The notes beneath the pieces are model-generated. The model did not search any database. It had not been told where the DNA came from and saw only the letters and a program-made list of their open reading frames with translations. Below, piece by piece: positions 55,691 through 62,887 of a stretch of DNA of 64,000 nucleotides. Every line of letters starts with the position of its first letter. Within the stretch, counting starts at the first letter, position 1. This DNA is from Pontiella sulfatireligans (lineage in GTDB: Bacteria; Verrucomicrobiota; Kiritimatiellia; Kiritimatiellales; Pontiellaceae). A program made the position numbers and the translations under genes. The stretch is taken from assembly GCF_900890705.1 (NCBI RefSeq), contig NZ_CAAHFH010000002.1, positions 434,001 through 498,000 on the forward strand, written 5' to 3'.

Positions 55691-56368
55691 TTGAACCTAC
55701 TGCTGATCGAAGATGACCCAAAAATTGCGTTGTTCGTGGTGAAAGGCCTCCAGCGGGCCGGCTATGCCGTCGAGCATGCGGCCGATGGCGAGGCGGGGCT
55801 TCGCTTGGCGCTGGAAGGCGACCATGGACTGTTGATCGTGGACCTCATGCTTCCGGGACTCGATGGAATGGAAATTATCCGCCGCTTCAGGGAGCACGGG
55901 CGCAGTACGCCGATTTTGATTCTCAGCGCCAAAAGCGTTGTCGAAGACCGGGTGGAGGGCCTGCAGGCCGGCGCCGACGACTATCTGGTGAAACCGTTTT
56001 CCTTCGCGGAGCTTTTGGCGCGCGTGGAAGCCCGGACGCGCCGCTACGACGGGCTGGCTGCGCCGCAGGAGCTGTGCGTGGCGAACCTGCGCGTGGATCT
56101 GCTGCGGAACAAAGTGTTTCGCGGCGAAACCGAAATCGAGCTCCAGCCCTTGGAATACATACTGCTCGTCTATTTAATGCGCCAAACGGGACGGGTGGTT
56201 TCCAAAGACACCATCCTGCAGCAGGTGTGGGAATACAACGCGGGGGCCCACACCAACGTGGTCGAGGCCCGGATCTATAAGCTGCGCGACAAGGTGGACC
56301 GGGACTTTGAACCCAAACTGATCCACACCGTAAGAGGAGCCGGCTATGCGCTCGAAATCAAAGGGTAG
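55691..56368 (+). CDS. OmpR/PhoB-type response regulator
   Basis: The 225-residue regulator has a receiver domain with acidic residues D8 and D9, phospho-acceptor D51 (LLIVDLMLPGLDG), and K101 (VKPFSF), then a winged-helix effector domain (VVSKDTILQQVW, ARIYKLRDKVD). The start is a TTG with GAGGAA upstream. It is divergent from the arn operon with 134 bp between, so it probably controls arn as PmrA/BasR does in enterobacteria; that is inference. Its end overlaps the sensor gene by 23 bp. Confidence 0.93.
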   Translation: MNLLLIEDDPKIALFVVKGLQRAGYAVEHAADGEAGLRLALEGDHGLLIVDLMLPGLDGMEIIRRFREHGRSTPILILSAKSVVEDRVEGLQAGADDYLVKPFSFAELLARVEARTRRYDGLAAPQELCVANLRVDLLRNKVFRGETEIELQPLEYILLVYLMRQTGRVVSKDTILQQVWEYNAGAHTNVVEARIYKLRDKVDRDFEPKLIHTVRGAGYALEIKG

Positions 56369-57962
56369 TTGGCGCAGGACGTTCCAGTTCAGGCTGGTGC
56401 TGTACTATTTTGTGCTCACCTTGTCGGTACTGGTCGTCACCTACGGGATCAGCCACCTCGTGCTGTACAACCAGCTGCAGTCCGAGACCCGCATCCGGAT
56501 GAATCAAGCCATGGAGTTTTTGACCGAAAGGTATTTTGGGTCGAGCGCCGAACAGGATCCGCAAATCATCCCCAACAGCGAGTGGCCGGCCTCCGTTCAA
56601 ACCAACTTCTTCAAAGCCTTCCCCAAGGTCATGGTCGGCATGATCGAGGCAGAGGCGCAGCACGACGGCCGCGGCTATGAAGTTATCGCCTCCACCGGAA
56701 CGGAGCGGCTGGAAATCCTGATCTCCGCCGCCGGGCAGATGTGGATCAGCCATTCGGAATCGATCGAAGAGGTGTTCCATTCGCTGGAAACTGCCATTGC
56801 GAATCCGCTGGACGACGCTTCGGTTTCCGCGATTAAGCTGCTGCTGCTGGACCCGGCCGGAGGCCGGCTGGCGGAAACCTCACCAAGTGCATTCTCGCCC
56901 GCACGGATTGCCGCGCTGCGCCGCGAACTTGAAGACCGCACGGAAGCGCTCCTGACCAGCCCCAGACACGGCCTTTTCATGGCGCGGGAAATGTATGATG
57001 GAAACGTGCTGTGCATTTCGAATGATTTTTCCTTCGGCCAGCTTGAACTACGGCGCTGGTGGGAGTTCTTTCTCGGGCTGCTGGCGATTTTTGTGCCCGG
57101 CAGTATTTTCATTGGCTGGTTTCTTTCGTGGCGGGCGATGGCCGGGGTCAAGCGGGTGACGGCGGCGGCCCGCACATTGGATGCGGGGCATTTGCAACAC
57201 CGCGTCGGCAGCCGCCGGGGCGGCACCGAGGTGGAAGAGCTTTGCGACGCCTTCAACAGCATGGCCTCGCGGATTGAAGCACTGGTGCAGGAGCTGCGGG
57301 ATGTCACCGCCAATATTGCCCACGATATGCGCACCCCCATCACCCGGATCAGGGGACTGCTCGAAACCATGGAATGGAACTGCGCTTCGGAAGCCGAATG
57401 CGAGGAGGTCGCGGGCATGGTGATCGAAGAATGCGACCACCTTGCCCCGCTCATCAACGACATCCTTGAGGTGGCCCGTGCCGAAACCGGCGTGCTGGTG
57501 CTTCATCCGGAACCGTTCGACCTCAGCGCTGAAGCGCAGAAGGCGACCGCTGTTTTTTCGGGTTCGGCGCAGGAGAAAAAAATCACCCTGCAAAGCAAGT
57601 TCCCCGCCGAGCCGGTCCGCCTGGTCGGCGACCGCCGCCGGATCCAGCGCGTGATCGCCAACCTGCTCGACAACGCCATTAAGTTTACGCCGGACGGCGG
57701 CAGGGTGAACGTCCAGCTCTCCGCCGATCAAAACGAGGCCCACTTGGAAGTGGCCGACAACGGCCCCGGAATTCCCTTGTCGGAACGGGAACGCGCATTT
57801 GAGCGCTTTTACCGGTGCAGCGCCAGCCGGACAACTCCAGGAAACGGACTAGGCCTGAGCCTCGTGAAAGCCTTTGTCAACGCGCACGGCGGCACCGTGC
57901 AGATCGAAGCGGCCGACCCTGCCGGGTGCATCGTCTCGCTGCGGCTTCCGCTCGGAGATTAG
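56346..57962 (+). CDS. Membrane sensor histidine kinase
   Basis: The 538-residue protein has a first helix (residues about 16-38), a roughly 200-residue periplasmic sensor region, a second helix (WWEFFLGLLAIFVPGSIFIG), HAMP, the H-box (VTANIAHDMRTPITRIRGLL, His about 329), the N-box (IANLLDNAIKF) and G-boxes (DNGPGIPLSE, GNGLGLSLVKAF). It is coupled to the regulator gene by overlap. The large sensor region has no Asp/Glu patch like PhoQ that I can see. Signals such as cationic peptide, iron or envelope damage are conjecture. Confidence 0.93.
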   Translation: MRSKSKGSWRRTFQFRLVLYYFVLTLSVLVVTYGISHLVLYNQLQSETRIRMNQAMEFLTERYFGSSAEQDPQIIPNSEWPASVQTNFFKAFPKVMVGMIEAEAQHDGRGYEVIASTGTERLEILISAAGQMWISHSESIEEVFHSLETAIANPLDDASVSAIKLLLLDPAGGRLAETSPSAFSPARIAALRRELEDRTEALLTSPRHGLFMAREMYDGNVLCISNDFSFGQLELRRWWEFFLGLLAIFVPGSIFIGWFLSWRAMAGVKRVTAAARTLDAGHLQHRVGSRRGGTEVEELCDAFNSMASRIEALVQELRDVTANIAHDMRTPITRIRGLLETMEWNCASEAECEEVAGMVIEECDHLAPLINDILEVARAETGVLVLHPEPFDLSAEAQKATAVFSGSAQEKKITLQSKFPAEPVRLVGDRRRIQRVIANLLDNAIKFTPDGGRVNVQLSADQNEAHLEVADNGPGIPLSERERAFERFYRCSASRTTPGNGLGLSLVKAFVNAHGGTVQIEAADPAGCIVSLRLPLGD

Positions 57963-58060
57963 TGCGCCATGACGGTGCGGCACGGCGTCTTCGTGATCGG
58001 TCGTGCGGTAGAGTTCCAGCGCCGCCGATGCGCGCTGCTCGGCCGGGTGCAGGCCCGTTG
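57960..58060 (-). pseudogene. C-terminal fragment of a family-4 glycosyltransferase
   Basis: On the minus strand the frame reads RASAALELYRTTDHEDAVPH, closely matching KAAAALELYRTTYHEDAVLP at the C-terminus of the glycosyltransferase at 37247-38284. Nucleotide similarity covers about 60 bp. The rest of the gene is absent. It touches the 3' end of the sensor kinase gene. Confidence 0.6.
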
Positions 58061-58089
58061 CGCAAAACCTCGGGCCTACCGCCTGCTGG

Positions 58090-59346
58090 TTAAAGTTCAA
58101 GACGCCCAACCTGCTCCAGTAAGCCATCTATAATAGCCATCTGATTTTCTGAAAGGGCGCCATCGCTTCGCAGCTCGATCAACTCGCCCTTCAACAGGTC
58201 TAAAAACGCAGCCGGGTCCGAATCCATCGACAGTTCTCTGCATGTCGCTTGGCAGGCGGCAAGCTTGGCATCCGGGTTCGATTCAACCGCCATCTGAGCC
58301 ATGAGCTGCGCGGCGTCAACACCGTCCGCCCCGTCCAAGGCCTGATACAAATACCGCCGGACATCGGGATCGGCTTCGGCAGCGATAAACCCCATCACCT
58401 CCGCCCCGTCCATGCCGGGCTCGTCGGCATAGGCCAGCGCCCAAGCCGCCGCGGCGCGGACTTCGTCGTCGGGATCGAGCAAACCTAGACGGCTGATTTC
58501 AGAAACATCCCCCGTCGATTCCTCCAGCCCCTCAAACAGGCGCACGCGGATCTCTGGATCGGAGGCCAGCTCGTAGACCTCTTTGAGATAGCCCCGTCCT
58601 TCATCCGAATCAATGCAGCCCAAGCCAGCCAACGCAAACTCGATCGCATCGTCCTGCCCATCGGTAACGCCCTGCTCAAATAAGTCCATCAACACCTGTG
58701 CCGCCTCGGCACTTCCCAGTTGCCCCAAGGCCTCCGCCGCAACAAGCGCTATGGCCGGATCAGCCTCAAAGTCAAAGGCCAGCTCGGAAAGGATCGCTGT
58801 CGCGCTGTCGCCGCCATAGTTGCCCAGCGCGCGAATGGCGGCGCGCGCAACGACTGCGGATTCCGAGCCCAGCGCGCTGACGGTCAAATCGTATGCCCAA
58901 CGCTGATCCGCCGCAGACAGTCCGTCCAAAACCGTGGCGCGCAAATATTCATCCGCGCCGTCATCATTCACAAACGCGTGAAGAAATGCCCGTGCTTCCG
59001 GATCATCCAAACGGCACAGCGCCCAAAGCATGCGTTGACGCTCCTTTGCGTCCAAGCCTTCCGATCCTAGCGCATCAATCAGCTCCGCCGCGCTCCAACC
59101 AGAATATTTCCCCGACGCCGACTGGCCGAACAGCTGCCGCATCACGGCTTGCACATCCGGCCCATCCAAACGCTCGGCGGGAGGTCGCGCAACCGGGCGC
59201 TGGGAAAGTGAAACAGGAATGGACTCTTCGGCCATAGGCGGGGACGGAACAACAACCGGTGCACGGTCGGGCGCAAACCACCTTCCGCCCAGCCAAAGCA
59301 AGCCAACAATGGCCGCTCCAATTATGCACTTGTAGATCAGTTTCAT
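58090..59346 (-). CDS. HEAT-repeat protein with N-terminal membrane anchor
   Basis: The 418-residue protein has one N-terminal helix (IYKCIIGAAIVGLLWLGG), a Pro-rich linker, and about ten HEAT-like helical repeats from residue 80 on (for example AALVAAEALGQLGS-type units, VRAAAAWALAYAD and VARAAIRALGNYGG). It is a periplasmic or cytoplasmic scaffold tethered to the inner membrane. ATG at 59346 is chosen because it begins the helix. The acidic composition and repeats suggest protein-protein contact, but no partner is evident. Confidence 0.8.
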   Translation of the reverse strand: MKLIYKCIIGAAIVGLLWLGGRWFAPDRAPVVVPSPPMAEESIPVSLSQRPVARPPAERLDGPDVQAVMRQLFGQSASGKYSGWSAAELIDALGSEGLDAKERQRMLWALCRLDDPEARAFLHAFVNDDGADEYLRATVLDGLSAADQRWAYDLTVSALGSESAVVARAAIRALGNYGGDSATAILSELAFDFEADPAIALVAAEALGQLGSAEAAQVLMDLFEQGVTDGQDDAIEFALAGLGCIDSDEGRGYLKEVYELASDPEIRVRLFEGLEESTGDVSEISRLGLLDPDDEVRAAAAWALAYADEPGMDGAEVMGFIAAEADPDVRRYLYQALDGADGVDAAQLMAQMAVESNPDAKLAACQATCRELSMDSDPAAFLDLLKGELIELRSDGALSENQMAIIDGLLEQVGRLEL

Positions 59347-59403
59347 ATCAACGACGCCAGCTCTCCGCACATTACCCCAAGTCACAAATTAAACGACAGG
59401 GGG

Positions 59404-59474
59404 TTCACCACGGAGACACGGAGGTACGGAGGTACGGAGTTTTGAAACCTTATCCTCCGTGTCTCCGTGGTGAA
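59404..59474. repeat. 21-bp perfect inverted repeat (CCACGGAGACACGGAGG family)
   Basis: TTCACCACGGAGACACGGAG and its inverse lie around a 29-bp spacer that itself contains GGTACGGA repeats. Sequences of this type recur in intergenic DNA of many environmental bacteria. A related motif, GATCCGTGTCCATCCGCGTT, is at 42610. Confidence 0.8.
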
Positions 59475-59495
59475 GAATTCCGTTTGTTTGCAGGA

Positions 59496-60188
59496 TTAAA
59501 ATTCATAGCCCATCAGTTCGATCTCATCCTTGAAAATCTCGCCGATACGCTCCGCTTCGGCGGCGGTCAGCACATCGCGGTAGTGCCGCTTGTCTTTGCG
59601 GTAGGAGCCTTTGGCAAACGGCATTTCGATGGGGCCGGGCAGCTCGAACCGCTCCTGCAGCAGCTTAAGCTCGTCCTTTAAGTTTTCAAATTTGCAGACC
59701 CGGTCCATCGCCGCCTTGCCGTCGATCGCGTAGCAGCGGATGCCTCGTTTTTTCAAGATGCCGATGTCGGCGGATTCCAAATATTCGGAAACCGGCGGCC
59801 GCGGTTCGGTCTTGTTTTTCCAGTAATACAACGAGAGCACCTTGTCCCACGGGTTCCGCTCAAAACAAAACTTGTAATAGCTGCTCCAGATGTCGTCGCC
59901 GATCAATTCCTTAACCATGAACGCGGGCATGTGATTGTAGTAGAGGCGTTTTTCCCGCTTGCGGAAAAGCAGGTTCAAGCGGTCCATCAAGCCGTAGTCG
60001 GAGCGCGGCGCCAGATGGTTCTGCGGGCCCCGGCAACCCAGCTCGCCACGGATCTTTTCATCGGCCGGAGAGATCGGCGTGATAATGTCGTCGGGGCCGC
60101 AATACTTGCTCAACGCAATCTCAAAGCTGGTGCCTGCCGTTTTAGCCGTCTTGATGAAAATGAATTTATGCTTATGCGAAACAATCAT
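59496..60188 (-). CDS. Sulfotransferase family protein
   Basis: The 230-residue protein has the PAPS-binding opening KFIFIKTAKTAGTSFEIAL and the later FCFERNPWDKVLSLYYWKNK, typical of sulfotransferase family 2 and of carbohydrate sulfotransferases. It is likely to add sulfate to a glycan or lipid. ATG at 60188 overlaps the stop of the upstream sulfotransferase gene (ATGA) and has GGGAGAGG before it. Confidence 0.85.
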   Translation of the reverse strand: MIVSHKHKFIFIKTAKTAGTSFEIALSKYCGPDDIITPISPADEKIRGELGCRGPQNHLAPRSDYGLMDRLNLLFRKREKRLYYNHMPAFMVKELIGDDIWSSYYKFCFERNPWDKVLSLYYWKNKTEPRPPVSEYLESADIGILKKRGIRCYAIDGKAAMDRVCKFENLKDELKLLQERFELPGPIEMPFAKGSYRKDKRHYRDVLTAAEAERIGEIFKDEIELMGYEF

Positions 60189-60769
60189 TTCCCTCTCCCA
60201 AAACATTTGCGCAGCTTGGCCAGCGCGCCTTCCCGTTTCTCGGATTTTCCGGCATGCGGGAACGGCTTGTTCGGCACGTTCTTGCCGAGGAACGGACAGA
60301 GCTTGTCCCAGCCGTCCATTTCGGCCAAGTCCATCACAAGCAAGTCGTCCGTCCGGTCTTTAAAATAGTCCAAGACCTCTTCGTTGTGGCGCTTGTAGCG
60401 GGCCCGATATATTTCTTCGTTCCCCTCCGGGCAGCCCGCGCCGTAGATCCACTTCCGCATGCAGGTTTCGCGCGTGCCGAAATGCTTCACCTGGCTCCTG
60501 AGCCACGCCTCCGGATCGCGTAGCGTCAGCACAAACTTGCTGCCGGGATAGCGCTCGTCGAGCTCTTTATATATGATCGGCCAAGGGTTGTCCTGAAAGG
60601 CGTCGTGCTCCGCAACAATCGGCCCGGCCAGTTCCATAACCTGCTCGGCGATGTCCGGGTTCTGCACGCCGAACATGCCCGCGACCCGATAGCCCAGAAT
60701 GCGCAGCGCCCTTCCGAGGCTCGTCGTTCCGGTTTTATGGAAGCCAATGCAAAAAACTTTCGTATTCAT
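60185..60769 (-). CDS. Sulfotransferase family protein
   Basis: The 194-residue protein has the PAPS 5'-phosphosulfate loop GFHKTGTTSLGRAL near its start and the 3'-phosphate segment FVLTLRDPEAWLRSQVKHF. AAGGAGATCT precedes the ATG at 60769; a longer form from 60820 lacks support. It overlaps the next sulfotransferase gene by four bases and follows a third by 16 bp, so all three are co-transcribed. Confidence 0.88.
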   Translation of the reverse strand: MNTKVFCIGFHKTGTTSLGRALRILGYRVAGMFGVQNPDIAEQVMELAGPIVAEHDAFQDNPWPIIYKELDERYPGSKFVLTLRDPEAWLRSQVKHFGTRETCMRKWIYGAGCPEGNEEIYRARYKRHNEEVLDYFKDRTDDLLVMDLAEMDGWDKLCPFLGKNVPNKPFPHAGKSEKREGALAKLRKCFGRGK

Positions 60770-60785
60770 AGATCTCCTTGTGCCC

Positions 60786-61592
60786 CTACCACTCATTGTC
60801 CGAGGCGTAGCCGTAGGCAATCAGCATGTCGCCGGCCACCGGCTTGAACTGCGCCTTTTCGGCGGCGGTCATCTCGGCCATCCACTTTCCCGACCCGTCG
60901 AACAGCTTTTGGTTGATCTGCCAATTCCTGAATTGGTTATGGTTCTGCCCCTCGTTTTCGCTGACGGTCGTTGCGTTCTGGGAAAAGATTTCCATGGGCT
61001 TTTCGTGGAACGAAAACATAGTTTCCTCAAAGGGCTCGCCGATGAATTCGCATACCTTCGCCATGGCGGCATCACTATCTTTCACAAGCTGTTCGTAGGT
61101 CAGCGACATCACATTCGGGTGATCCTTCCATTCCTCCGCGGCCTGGTTGTCGGCCACCCAGCGTTGCAGCCCTTTTTCAAATTCGCCAAAACGCTTGCGG
61201 AACGACACGGCCACATCTCGCCCGTCGCGAACCACAACCAGCACCTTGGCATCGGGGTAGTCGCTGAAAACATCCTTGATGTACCGGACATGCCCTGGCG
61301 TTTTTTCCACCCACCGGCGCTTGCCGTGCGCAATGGCGTCGCGGCTCCAAACCATGCGGGCCAGCTTTTTCTTGAAGCCGGAATGCATAAAGACCCGGCT
61401 CTCGTAGGGAACCGCATAGATCCGGCTGTGCGCGCCGAGTATGCGCAGCAGCACCGACGTGCCGCTATGCCCGCACCCCACCACAAAAACGGGCGGTGCA
61501 TCCAGCTTCCACCCGGATGCGCGACGGCGGAGATAGGCGAAACAACTCGAACAAAACTTTTCGTTTCTAAGGATTTTAGATGTCAGCCCCAT
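60786..61592 (-). CDS. Sulfotransferase family protein
   Basis: The 268-residue protein has the PAPS-binding loop VVGCGHSGTSVLLRIL near residue 38 and VLVVVRDGRDVAVSFRKRF at about 130. It is the first of three consecutive sulfotransferase genes, each of a different subgroup. It starts 9 bp after the stop of the YrbL-family gene. Confidence 0.88.
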   Translation of the reverse strand: MGLTSKILRNEKFCSSCFAYLRRRASGWKLDAPPVFVVGCGHSGTSVLLRILGAHSRIYAVPYESRVFMHSGFKKKLARMVWSRDAIAHGKRRWVEKTPGHVRYIKDVFSDYPDAKVLVVVRDGRDVAVSFRKRFGEFEKGLQRWVADNQAAEEWKDHPNVMSLTYEQLVKDSDAAMAKVCEFIGEPFEETMFSFHEKPMEIFSQNATTVSENEGQNHNQFRNWQINQKLFDGSGKWMAEMTAAEKAQFKPVAGDMLIAYGYASDNEW

Positions 61593-61601
61593 GCTTCCCT
61601 T

Positions 61602-62219
61602 TCAACCTGCCACGGCCAAGCCATACCGCGCATTGAACTTGTCGATCTTATGCTCAACCTTGCGGGCGCCCACAAACGGCAGCCACGAGGAAACGGGCAG
61701 CAGCTCCGACGATCCAAATCCGTCGATCATGTAGATCGTGATTTTTTCGGCGCCCATTTGAACCACCAAGTTGTGGTGGAGAATATCGCGGGTCACGAGC
61801 CGTTGCTCGCGAAACAATTCAAAAAAATCCTCCAAGGCGGCCTGCAGCTCCGGCGTTTTCCCGCTGGCTTTAATATAATCGCGCACGGTTTTGGAAACCT
61901 GACCGTCGGCGTCACGGATCAGATCGGTCACGATGCCGTCTCCGCGATTGGTCGACTGTATGCCATAGCATCGCGGGAAGTGCGCCCAAACGGCTTCGCC
62001 CTTTTTTTCCAGCAACTGAAATGATTTAAACTCACGCAAGTTGTCGTCGAACATGGAAAGCGGACGCAGCTTTTTATACCAAACGGCGGTCTGCTTGCGC
62101 GTGGCGGGATTGCCTCTGGCACTGAGTGTTTTTATGCACTTCGAGGAATCGGACGGATGGACAAAACAATACCGCCGCCCCCCCTGCGCAAAAATCAGAT
62201 CATCAGTCAACTCAATCAT
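61602..62219 (-). CDS. YrbL-family protein (PhoP regulatory network protein)
   Basis: The 205-residue protein matches the YrbL family: LIFAQGGRRYCFVHPSDSS, CIKTLSARG, and VTRDILHHNLVVQ with kinase-fold Asp/Asn residues. In enterobacteria yrbL is under PhoP and PmrA control. Related proteins occur in LPS and Kdo gene sets. It heads the sulfotransferase operon and may phosphorylate a surface-glycan precursor; that is inference. ATG at 62219. Confidence 0.82.
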   Translation of the reverse strand: MIELTDDLIFAQGGRRYCFVHPSDSSKCIKTLSARGNPATRKQTAVWYKKLRPLSMFDDNLREFKSFQLLEKKGEAVWAHFPRCYGIQSTNRGDGIVTDLIRDADGQVSKTVRDYIKASGKTPELQAALEDFFELFREQRLVTRDILHHNLVVQMGAEKITIYMIDGFGSSELLPVSSWLPFVGARKVEHKIDKFNARYGLAVAG

Positions 62220-62312
62220 AAAAACAAAACCATACCTTACAAACAACAAAGCGGGATGTTGGTATATTCAACGGATTGAAACCAGCCTTTATTCCACTGG
62301 AAGTCCGCCCCG

Positions 62313-62750
62313 CTACAGCACCACGACCTGGTAGCCCTTTTCAATCCACTTCACCAGGCTCGGATGGCCGTCATAATCGCCGACGAGCAAGTTGCGCTGC
62401 TGCTCTGTAAGTTGATCCTTCACGCCGAACTGTTCGGCGCAGTAGTCGCAGATCTCCTCAACCATGCCGAGCTCCTTGATTTTTACATAGTGTTTATGCA
62501 ACGGATTCTCCGGTTTGCGCAGCTCGTTGGCCCAGCCCGTCCCCGCACCGTCGAAGATCAGCACCACAGTATATCCGCCTTCAGCCAGCTCGCGGGCATA
62601 GAGCAAGGCATGGATCGCGCGCGCCATGCCCTCGTTCGTCTCGTTGCCCGCCTGCAGCACAATGGCATACTTCCCCTTCGGCTCGCTCTTCTGCGCCCCC
62701 GCAAACACAACTCCCAACACCATCAACATAATCAATAACAGCTTTTTCAT
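62313..62750 (-). CDS. Secreted DsrE-like protein
   Basis: The 145-residue protein has a signal peptide (LLLIMLMVLGVVFAG), then a DsrE/YchN-like fold with ETNEGMARAIHALLYARELA and VVLIFDGAGTGWANEL. A Cys pair is present in ICDYCAEQFG. The ATG at 62750 is supported by AAGGAG 6 bp upstream, and the SD overlaps a palindrome. It may handle persulfides or other sulfur species in the periplasm. Confidence 0.82.
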   Translation of the reverse strand: MKKLLLIMLMVLGVVFAGAQKSEPKGKYAIVLQAGNETNEGMARAIHALLYARELAEGGYTVVLIFDGAGTGWANELRKPENPLHKHYVKIKELGMVEEICDYCAEQFGVKDQLTEQQRNLLVGDYDGHPSLVKWIEKGYQVVVL

Positions 62751-62760
62751 GGCCAGCTCC

Positions 62761-62806
62761 TTCCAATGATTGGAAGATTTTCTACAGGATTTTCCAGACA
62801 TTGGAA
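62761..62806. repeat. Paired TTCCA...TGGAA palindromes overlapping the ribosome site
   Basis: TTCCAATGATTGGAA (62761-62775) and TTTCCAGACATTGGAAA (62791-62807) stand 15 bp apart. Read on the minus strand the first palindrome runs into GGAAGGAGCTGGCC and so includes the Shine-Dalgarno of the DsrE-like gene. The same two palindromes occur in the opposite order at 16187-16229. Confidence 0.7.
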
Positions 62807-62887
62807 AGCAGACCCTGTAGCATTCGCGGTTCAGTCATTGAACAAAAATACGGAATGCGAAGTACGGAATAAAAAGGGAACACACCT

